Assembly (NCBI GenBank): GCA_002150815.3
Contig: NDFF03000040.1
Location: 372,001 to 436,000 of the forward strand
Origin: Grammothele lineata
Lineage: Eukaryota > Basidiomycota > Agaricomycetes > Polyporales > Polyporaceae
Direction: 5' to 3'
DNA: 64,000 bases
Below the pieces are notes generated by a model. That model searched no databases and was not told where the DNA came from. It was given only the letters and a program-made list of their open reading frames with translations. Both the position numbers and the translations under genes were made by a program. Shown here piece after piece: positions 55,639 through 64,000 of this stretch (positions within the stretch are counted from its first letter, which is position 1; every line of letters starts with the position of its first letter).

Positions 55639-58368
55639 TCAGCTTACGGGGTCGCGGGGGAAAGCCGACTGCCGCCGTCTGTCGCGAGAGCCAGAACCGT
55701 CGGGCCCGGGAAACGGCACGCCTGACTGCCGCCGCGACATCGACATCGACGAGGAGCCGTGGCGGCCATGGGACGGGCGGGCAGGCGGTGGCGCGTCAGC
55801 CTCCTGCTGCGCTCGCTGCCAGTCCTCGACTTTCATCGTCGACATCCGCCGTGACGATTGGGATCCGGGGATCGCGGCAAGCACGTCCGCGCTCAGGGAG
55901 CGTCGGTGCTTCTTGTCGCCGTCAGCGACCGGAACGACCTCCTGCTGCTTGCGCGAGCGGTCCCGAGCAGCCTGCTCTTTCTCGGCCTGTCGTTTCGCCA
56001 TAGCCTGCTTCTCCGATGCCTTGGCCTTTTCCCATCTGCTCCGCGCGGCCTGAACGTCGGCCTGCTCCTTCTCCGCCTGCGTGAGCGGGGCCTGGAGCTC
56101 GTGAAGCTTCTCACGGTGACGCTCAACCAGCTCCTCGAACGTCTTCACTCGCGGGGAAGTGTCGGCGTTCTTGGGGGTCGGCTGCGCGATCGCACGCTTC
56201 GGAGGGAGAATGGTGACCGGGACGCCGCTCTGGGAGGCTGATTTCCTGTGCTGAGGGCGGAGAGCGAGAGGGACGTCTTCCGAGGAAGAGCCCGCCGACG
56301 GAGTGCCAGCAAGCGGGTTCCCAGACAACGCACTCTCACGGCGCTGGCGGTCCTTCAGGGCCTCTACCACAGCGGGCGAAACCGGTGTGCGAGGAGGAGG
56401 GCTAATGGGCGTTGTGGGGATGGGCGCCGTTACGCCGGAAGGCGGCTGGAAGAGTTTCCGCTCATGCACGTACATCTCCCAGTCGTCCCGAAGAGGTGCA
56501 CTTGTCGGCCTGCCAATAGTTGCGCCGATGTCTGCCGCGTACGACATGGAACCGAGCTCCATGGACTGGACGCGTGCACGCGGATCACGCTCACGGGGAG
56601 GTCGGAGATGAGCGGCGGGCGTGTTGGCGAGAGTAGAGAAGTCCTGGCTCATGCGCATGGTACTCGACGGGTGTCGCGATTCGGAGGATGAACTGACACC
56701 GGGAGTCTCAGACCTGAGGAGTTCGATGGAGCGGCGAATCGTCTGGATTTCCGAAAGTAGATTGTCGCGTTCCTTAAGGTCCGCCGAGGGGAATACCTTT
56801 GACTGTCTGAAGTCACCAGAGTCTACGTTTTTGGCAATGAAAGTGTCAGGAACGTTCGACTCAATGTCATCTCCAAGGTCAAGCGTAGGCAGCGCGCCAG
56901 CGTTCTGCTTGGCCGCGGCGCGTTGGAGTTCTTCGGCAGGAGTAGGGGCAGCCATAAACTCCGACAGACCGGACTGATGCCGCATACGGGGAGTACCACC
57001 GGGAGAATCGGGGTCGGTAGTAGGCACGCTCTCGAAACCGAGCAGAGGCTGGCCTGAGATGTTGCTATCTGCGCGACCGTGTTTGGGCATCATCGGATGA
57101 AGGCGATCCCATTCTTCCTTCTCGAGATCCAGGTCCTTGAAGCGTTCAGCGGCGCGAGCTTCAGCGGCTTGGTCTTGCCGCTTCCTTTCTTCTTCAATTT
57201 CCTTCATCTTCCTCATCAAGATCTTGAGGATCTGGAACTGGACGGCCATGCCCATGATCGAGACCGCGCCTATCATGCCTAACTCGATCTGCATAATCTG
57301 GGTGACGGGGAACTTGATACCATGCTGAGTGTACTTGGTGAACAGCGAGTCGAAGCCGAGATTCCAGACATAGAACTGTGAAGGGAAGCAGGTTAGAAAC
57401 CGGGGATACACCGGGAGCTTACAAAATTAGCATGCTTACCTCCTTGAGGCCGGCCGTTGTGTAGCAGTCCACTCCCAGCATGAAGGCAGATGCGCCAACG
57501 AACGCGGTTGAAATGAGCAGCACATAGTAATGGAGCTTAGGGATCGTGCACAACACGAAGCCCACCACGGCGACAGCTGTAGACAAGAACGCGCGCTCGG
57601 TTAGCCACACATGGCATACCGTCACATGCAAGCGAGCCAAGAACACGCACCAATGTACATGATCCACCGGAAGCCGAGGGGCCCAATAAGGCCTCCATTC
57701 CTAAAGCATTGTATCCACCAGGCAAGGGCGAGACCGCCCCAGGCGCCGATGAAGTACTTGGAGGCCTTCCAGAAGAAGATCGCAACCCCTCCGCCAGCAA
57801 CCCCGGCGACAACGCACGAGAGTACGAAGAGACCGCGGAGGGTCTTGCTGGGTGGATTGATCGCTTGGAGGACGCCAAAACGGAGGATAAGGACGAAGCA
57901 GACGAGGGAGAGGGTGTAAAAGCCGATAATGAAGAAGGATGTCCATCGGTTTTTGTGGCCGAGGAAGGCGCTGGGGATGCCGGTTAGGATGAGGAGCGCA
58001 CCGAGCACGGCAAACGCAGGGTCAATGTGCGTATCGAGCTTGGTGAAGTCGGGCACTGCGGAGGAGGTGGCGGACTCGGCTGCGGAGCTTGTCTTGGAGG
58101 CGGAGGAGGTGGCGGAGAGCGTAACGGTTACGTTGAAGGTGGTCGGGACCGCGGTGGTAAGCGTAACGTCGCGGTTACCGGAGTGGGAGGTGGTCGTGAA
58201 GGTCGTGGTAGCGGTGGTGAGAGAAAGTGAGACGGAGGGGGAGCCCGTTGACGAAGGACTGGCGCTGTTGGTCGTGCTGTTCTGGGCGAATACGGGGGAG
58301 GTGAGGAGAACGAGGAGGAAGCACGACCAGGCGAACAGGGGCCAAGACGAAGGCCGGATGGCCGGCAT
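55639..58368 (-). CDS. TM7SF3/DUF4203-type multi-pass membrane protein with mucin-like N-terminus
   Basis: About 850 residues. The ATG at 58366-58368 (MPAIRPSSWPLFAWS) starts a signal peptide cleaved near VFAQN. A Ser/Thr-rich ectodomain of about 85 residues follows (SPSSTGSPSVSLSLTTATTT), likely O-mannosylated. Then come seven or eight TMs: DPAFAVLGALLILTGIPSAF, SFFIIGFYTLSLVCFVLILRF, LFVLSCVVAGVAGGGVAIFFW, YFIGAWGGLALAWWIQCF, AVAVVGFVLCTIP, YYVLLISTAFVGASAFMLGVD, MIGAVSIMGMAVQFQIL. The TM block resembles DUF4203 (TM7SF3/TMEM198). A very long cytosolic tail (about 520 residues) has coiled coils (KMKEIEEERKRQDQAAEARA; ELVERHREKLHELQAPLTQ) and a basic Ser-rich end, TGA at 55639-55641. Function unknown; the layout recalls a surface sensor, which is inference. 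Confidence 0.78.
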
Positions 58369-59282
58369 GGTGGGCCTGTGTGTGGGAGGGAGGGGACCGG
58401 GAGGAGGAAGGGGGAAAAGTCGCGAGGAGGAGGGAAGGGGGAGAGGATAAATAACCTGATGGAGGAGGCGGCCGCAATACTTACCAGCCACTGAGGCTCC
58501 CGATCGGCCCAGCAGCACCGTAGCCCGCGGCAAGGCGCGCGATACCATGGCCTTCGAGAACCACGTGGCTGCCCGCGCTCCACCCCACCGACGCCTTGTC
58601 TCTTCACAACCGCGATAACAGTCTTCCCTGCCCGACGCTCCTCGTTCAGACTGACAGGACTCTGCGACAGTGTGCGACCCCAGGCGGCATGCAAGCGGCC
58701 TAGCCTCGGAATGCCCACGCCTGCGATTCCTCCAACTCTAGTCCTCGCATCCGGTGGGAGCCGCCAGGCGCGGCCTCTCTACCCCGCCCGCCGGTGGGTC
58801 GCGGTGTGAGAGCGCGCGTGCCAGGCAAGGATGTCGCGTTCGCCCAACGGTCGGACATCTTGATGGGGGGGCCACTTGCCAGATCCGTGTGCGCGAGACG
58901 TCATAGGTACTTCCTGTGCCTTGCTTGTCGACTGGCGGTCTGCTTTGCGGTGGGGCCCTCGAGGCCCTCCCCAGAGTCGGTACTCAGGCCGGTGAGCGCA
59001 CTCGCCAAGGATGGCTGCCAGTGGCTGGAGGACAGGCACGACACCCGCCGGGAAAAACGCGCGCCTACGCAGGCCCACGCGCGCCGATGACACTCGGGAT
59101 CGGGCAAGGCGGAGGCAAATCGCGGGTGTCAACGTTTCAACGTCAACAGTCAGCCCATCTGTCCGGCACTGTCTGACGTCGGTGGCGCTTCCTCGCACGG
59201 CCAGCTAACGCACTGCTGGCGCCCAGAGCATACGATCATGTATTAGAACCTGTGAGAGCCGCCGTTACAGCGCGTGCGTAGT
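58369..59282. other. intergenic, promoter of the DUF4203-type gene
   Basis: About 914 bp. Long open frames on both strands (for example 58779-59198) have no family features and look like chance frames of GC-rich DNA. The stretch 58380-58450 is purine-rich on plus, a probable pyrimidine-rich leader on minus. Confidence 0.45.
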
Positions 59283-61317
59283 CTAGTGGAAGGTGTCCAG
59301 TTTGACCGGCTTGACGCCAATCTTCTTGAGCAGCGCACCCATCTTCCGGGGTTCATCTTTCCTCTTCACCGTCCCGTCTCCTTTCGCCTTCCTTTCTCCC
59401 TTTCCCGGACTCTTCTCCAGCACACTGATCACCTTCCCACCCCGCCCGAATCGTCCCACGCGGCCCGAGACATGCAAGTACGAGTCCACCACGCCATCGT
59501 CCAGAACCCCCAGCACGAACACGTGCGAGAGCTCGGGAAGATCCAAGCCCCGCGTCGAAGCCAGTGTGGAGACCAGCAGCGTCGGGTTCTCAACCGTCGC
59601 GTTCAAGTCCCGGCGCATCAGATGGGTTTTTCCGCTTTGATCACTGACAACGTCCAGCGCGTGAGCGTTGACGCCTAGCCGGCGCAGATCGTGCACCGCG
59701 GCTCGCACCGGCGCATCTGACGGCAGGACGAGGAGCGCAACAGACGGGACGTCGACCGCAAACGTCGCTGCAATGGCTTCTAGCGCGGTTGGATTGAACG
59801 AAAACGGTTCATCTAGCACTCGTGTCAGCACCACAAATGACAGCGGTCAAGAATCAATGCGAGGATGAAGACCTACCGGGGTCGCCCATGAAGTCCGAGA
59901 GCGGTAACAACTCGAGGTCGTCTTCAGCCTTCTCGAATGATGTTACTTCCTTGTCGTTCTCCGAACTTGCTGCTACAATTGAGTGTGCCCCTTTCAAGGA
60001 TGCGTCGGCGGTTTTGGTTTCAATGAGCGGAGAGTCAATGGCATCTTCGTGGTTCGTAATATCCCCGGTCTCGCTCACGACGAGAACGTGGTGTGTGATC
60101 CCTACGCCGCCAACAGTGAACTCTGCGTAGTCTTCGCCATTGCCCTGAAGACCCATAAGCGAGCTGCCATGCCCAGAGGTAATCCTGACTAAGCTCTTCG
60201 ACTCGTTAGTGAACCATCCGCTATCGGCGAGTAGAGAGCGCTTCAGATGGTTCCGCAGCGTCGCACTCATCATAATGAGCTGAGGTCCCTTCATTCCGAC
60301 CGCCGCCGTGTCCCTGCGGAGGTCGTTTCGTGCAGAGTGTCTTTGCGCCCGCTTTCGGTCCGACTCCTTAGCATCTGCAGTCCCGTAGATGTGGTTCAGC
60401 ACCTGACGCGTCGGCCCCGGATGGCGCTTAATTTGTCGCTCGATTTTCTTCATCCTGTATTTGTCTTTGAGAACTGGCACAGACTCTATGAGGTAGTCGG
60501 CTTCGTCGACGGCCACGGCGGAGAGTCGATCGAGCGGAAGCGCCATCGCATCGGCGCGGATGACGTCGTGTAGCGCTTGAGGCGTACAGATGAGGATGCG
60601 CGGCGGGGTCGTTTTTAAACCAGAGAGGGTGGCATCTACTTGTTCTGTTGCTCTGCTGATGAAGACTTGAGCGAGGGACCGCAGGTGGGATCCTGACGGT
60701 GCGAGGTGGTGATACAGGCGTTCAATCCAGTGATAGTATTGGAACGCAAGATCTTTGTGAGGAACTAGGAGGAGAGACATAACAGGCAGAGTGTGTGCTC
60801 CGAAGCGAGAGGTCGGATTCGTCCGCGGGGGTAGGCTGAGTAGCGCAAGGGTAAGCGCAAAAGATCTAGGACGAGCAAGGTCATATTAGACAACGTTTGT
60901 GACCAGCTGAAATATGTGTTCGTACTTTCCCGAGCCAGTTTTGTCCTTCAGCAGCACATCCTTCCCACGAAGAACGGATTCAATGAAATGGTATTGGATA
61001 TGTGTCGGGTGTTTGACAGAGGGAAAGGCGAGTCGCAACGCTTTCAGAACGTTGCGATTGAGGGACAGCCGCTCGAAACTGTACTCATCAGGACGAGCGA
61101 GTTTTTGCACTGAGTGGCGCGGACCGCGCGAGCCTTCGTGGAAATACCGTCTCCCAGTAGAGCATGACGAAAAACGAGGACGGAGGAGAATACGCTGCGG
61201 CGGGCCCACGCGAGGATTCAGGACCACGTCGGAGAGAAGGGACAAGGGTGGCATGATGTCATCGTCCGCTGGCATTGCAGACGTTTTCAATGGTGGGCGC
61301 TCGCATGAAGGCAACAT
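59283..61317 (-). CDS. DEAD-box RNA helicase, Mrh4-like, probably mitochondrial
   Basis: About 620 residues. Motifs in order: Q-motif area KHPTHIQYHFIESVLRGKDVLL, motif I KDKTGSGKS (split by an intron), Ia-like LLLVPHKDLAFQY, Ib-like ILICTPQALHDVI, II VDEADYL, III MMSATLRNHL, then in RecA2 NPTLLVSTLASTRGLDLPELSHVFV and VI HVSGRVGRFGRGG, ending GVKPVKLDTFH, TAG at 59283-59285. Start: the ATG at 61315-61317 is first, but in-frame ATGs at 61275 (MPADDD) and 61254 (MPPLSLLSDVV) could serve. Just after these comes an Arg/Ser-rich stretch (RILLRPRFSSCSTGRRYFHE) like a mitochondrial targeting sequence. Two regions between II and III and before RecA2 are expanded. In yeast Mrh4 assembles the large mitoribosomal subunit; orthology here is likely, not proven. 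Confidence 0.8.
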
Positions 61318-61745
61318 GAAACTCGTGCCTTTAAATCCAATTTAGACATTTATACCGGTTCTAGCGCATCCCCCCTCGACATGCAAGTCAGAAATAACGG
61401 AAGTTCTGAAAGCAGTTATGCGGATTGATAGGTAGACACAGCTACTATGTAACATTGGGGGAATACAACGCAGTGACGAGGGTATGCAGTGGGTGCAGAG
61501 AGGGCGTACAGGGACTATTAGTATCGTGTGGCTACAATAGTGAATGCCAATGAGACAATGTGGTGAGGATGAATGACGGCAGTCAAGGAAGTAGTTCAAC
61601 TACCAACTACCACTTTGGCGATGAACCTATTTCGCCCTACGTACATGCCCTCTTAGTCGTCTTCCTCGCTCTGGCGGGGAGTCGGACGTCGAGGCACCAC
61701 GTCGAGATTACCCTCGACTGCACTGTTGTTCATCCTCGCGAGTTC
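61318..61745. other. intergenic between helicase and sugar transporter
   Basis: 428 bp holding the helicase promoter and the transporter 3' UTR, both genes being on minus. No other signal seen. Confidence 0.4.
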
Positions 61746-64000
61746 CTATTCCTCGCTGTCGTTGATGGGCTGATAGCTAGCGCGTCCATTGCGACCCATT
61801 AAGCGACTGACGAGGCCTTGCGAGGCCGAGTTAGGTACTCCACGACGGGACCGGCTGGATCGACGGGACACCAACGACGCCCGTTCTGATTCTTCGTCCT
61901 CCAACCGTTCCTCGAGCTCCTCTGCAAGACAAGATTACTCGACGGTTCTATAGATGGGTGTTTGGACTCACCCTCTCCAAACACGGCGTCCATCTCTTCC
62001 AGCGGAACGCCCTTGGTCTCCGGGTACACTGGAAATGTTCAGTATACGATTCATGCACGCGCCGTGTAACATCAACTTACGGAAGTACACTATGAAACAA
62101 AGTAAGTCTCTTAGATCACGCCGACAAGAGATCCTTGCTCACCAAGAACGAAACTGCAAACGCAAAAGAAGCCGTGCATTGGGTACAGCCGCCACTCGAT
62201 CAATTCCTGGAGTTCTGGGGTCATCTCCCCGACAAGGAAGTTGAATGCCCAGTTAGTCGCAGTAGAGAGAGACACGCCCTTCGCTCGAACAGTCAATGGC
62301 ATGATCTGAATGGGGCAATGTCAGTGCACGCGCACCGAAAGAAGCGGTGTAGACGGACCTCCGGCGGGTACAGCCATGGGATGGGACCCCAGCTGTAACC
62401 AAATGCAGCGTTGAAAATGATCACGCAGACCACGACAGCGCGAGGGGTCTCGGCCACGTCGATGTACATCCACCAACCAGTCATGCCCAGCGACAGCGCC
62501 ATCTAAAACGCATTCGGTGAATGAAGGCGGCGGCAGTTCGGAGAACACTTACCACGACAGCACCGCTCAAGAGGATGAATCGCCGACCCCAGCGATCCAC
62601 GAGGTACCAGCTACTTCAGGCGTGAACAAAGATACGGGGACGTAGGACACGAGCAACTCACGGCGGAAGCGTGCTCAAAATGTAAATGATAGCATTGATC
62701 CCGGTCATCAAGATGGCATCACGACCAATCCACCCGGCCTCTGTAGTGTACGGTTGAATGTCACCAAAGATGAAATGAATGGCTTGTTCCGCTTACCTTC
62801 GAACACTCGTGCTGCGAAAGAATATCAGCATTCCGACAGAATATGGGGAAACGATCGAAATGCTCACGGGCATAGTACGAGATGACTGCATGACATACGA
62901 CTCATGAGTAACGCGAGTGATCGGAGGGTACGGGGTCCTCACCGTTGATACCATTCTGCGTCGGAATTGTTAGAACATGCATGTGCCAATTGTCGAGAAG
63001 TAGCGTACCAACTGTGCGAATGCCTGCGAAGACATGGCTAGCAATACTCGCCGTTTATAGCGCCTCCACATGTCGGAATAAGACCGACCCTCTCCTGATT
63101 CGCGCTAATAGCCATTCAGCATGTTTACCACACGACGGTATTTCTTCACCCTCACCTCGAAAATAACTCTATCCTTGATCTCTTGGAATTCGGCTTTTGC
63201 GACGATGTCTTCTGGGTCACCCCCATGGAGGTCTGCAATGACGCGCATGCCTTCTTCATCTCTGTCCACGTCAATTAACCAACTGGAAGGACAAGGGGAT
63301 CATTTAGATAGCGATGTAGACGGTGACCGGTTAGGCATACCGAGGACTCTCCGGCATCACAAGCGAACCGGCCGCCAGGATTGCGCCAATGACGCATTGG
63401 ATGAACAAGGGGACTCGCCATGACAGGTCGGACTCGATGAAAGAGCAGAAATAATCGATCCACTGTATAACAGAGCGAGTCAGTGCGACAAATCCTGCTT
63501 GACCCGCGAAAAACTACGTACCACGGACGAGGCGTACCCAAAGATGTTCCCAGTGAACTCCATACAAGCGAGTGCCCCGCGCTGTACAAATGTATGAAAC
63601 CTGATGAACACAATCACATAATGCGAAGAAGAAGCACCCACATGGTCCGGCGGAGAGATTTCGCTCTGGTAAATGGGGACGATGGTGCTGCATACGACAA
63701 TCAGCTGCGTGCGGCGTTCTGTTCCTAACCATGCTCACGAGAGTAATCCAACGCCAAGCCCCGAGACAATGCGGCCGACGACCATGACCCAGAAGCCAGG
63801 AGTAAACGTCTGTATAGCGCCGCCGATGGCAAAGACGACGGCGCCGATGAAGAGCGTGCCTCGCCTACCAATGACGTCGCCAACCCGGCCGGCGGCGACG
63901 GAGGTGACTATGAAGAGCAGCGATATTCAGAGCACTGCATTACATCGAATGACGCAGAGGCTTACCGAATGCGCCGACCTCCAAGACGGCCACCATGGTG
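61746..64000 (-). CDS. MFS sugar/hexose transporter (5' end outside window)
   Basis: C-terminal two thirds of a 12-TM sugar porter; the start lies beyond base 64000. Reading inward from the right edge: MVAVLEVGAF, GRRGTLFIGAVVFAIGGAIQTF, GRIVSGLGVGLLS, YQSEISPP, then MPESPRWLID, a cytosolic loop, SSQAFAQLNGINVISYYA, VDRWGRR, LLSGAVVMALSLGMTGWWM, AAFGYSWGPIPWLYPPEIMPLTVRAKGVSLSTATNWAFNF (quoted in part), and VYFLYPETKGVPLEEMDAVFGE. PESPR, RWGRR, PETKG and the QLNGIN helix are sugar-transporter signatures. The tail after the last intron is EELEERLEDEESERASLVSR, ending YQPINDSEE, TAG at 61746-61748. About ten short introns. Substrate probably a hexose, by family. Confidence 0.9.

Noticed and set aside
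58369..58548. Upstream extension of the DUF4203-type protein
   Set aside because: It would bury the clear signal peptide that begins at 58368.
58779..59198. 139-codon open frame on minus
   Set aside because: Opposite-strand frames are also open, composition is Arg/His-rich, and no family is recognised.
1..64000. Secondary-metabolite cluster, mating-type locus, CRISPR or defence island
   Set aside because: Genes are unrelated housekeeping functions; no backbone enzyme, homeodomain or pheromone receptor pair, and no direct-repeat array.

Overview
The window is nuclear DNA from a filamentous basidiomycete, most likely a wood-decay agaricomycete (Polyporales would fit). Genes are closely packed and cut by many 45-60 bp GT-AG introns. 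GC content is moderate to high. Several products are fungus-specific: an IQ-domain protein, a Bck1-type MAPKKK, septin, Mtr10, a CSL factor without Notch, and a fungal sugar transporter. I resolve 30 protein genes, two of them cut by the window edges. I see no rRNA, tRNA or CRISPR.

Layout: 1-9.3 kb, minus strand: 5' end of a Cas1-like O-acetyltransferase, a rhomboid protease, a dienelactone-hydrolase-like/NTF2-like fusion, and an ankyrin + dilute (DIL) domain protein. 9.7-20.2 kb, plus strand: RRP15, GID8, a Bck1-like MAPKKK and an IQ-motif protein rich in microexons. 20.4-33.2 kb: a UPF0587 zinc protein (minus), then on plus mS35, a nitrilase, a Cdc3-type septin, Mtr10, succinyl-CoA ligase alpha, and an acyl-CoA-binding/ankyrin protein. 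33.4-43.3 kb: bS16m (minus), LSm5 (plus), then on minus an ICMT-like methyltransferase, importin alpha, a D-2-hydroxyacid dehydrogenase and proteasome Rpn2. 43.5-47.1 kb: Cox6a/Cox13 (plus), a small GPI-type surface protein (minus), ribulose-phosphate 3-epimerase (plus). 47.4-64 kb, minus strand: a GT32-like glycosyltransferase, a CSL transcription factor, an orphan protein, a 7TM DUF4203-type protein, an Mrh4-like DEAD-box helicase, and the 3' part of an MFS sugar transporter.

Most genes are single-copy housekeeping functions: ribosome biogenesis, mitochondrial translation and respiration, proteasome, nuclear import, RNA decay and central carbon metabolism. They do not form a pathway cluster. 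Related functions do recur: two mitoribosomal proteins, two nuclear import factors, and GID8 with Rpn2 for protein turnover. Several genes sit in tight head-to-head pairs.

The clearest non-genic structure is a 683-bp non-autonomous DNA transposon at 54334-55016. It has 37-bp terminal inverted repeats and a perfect 8-bp target-site duplication. The most unusual gene structure is the IQ-protein gene, whose coherent 14-exon model needs coding exons of 5, 10 and 13 nt. I found no convincing new multi-gene system.
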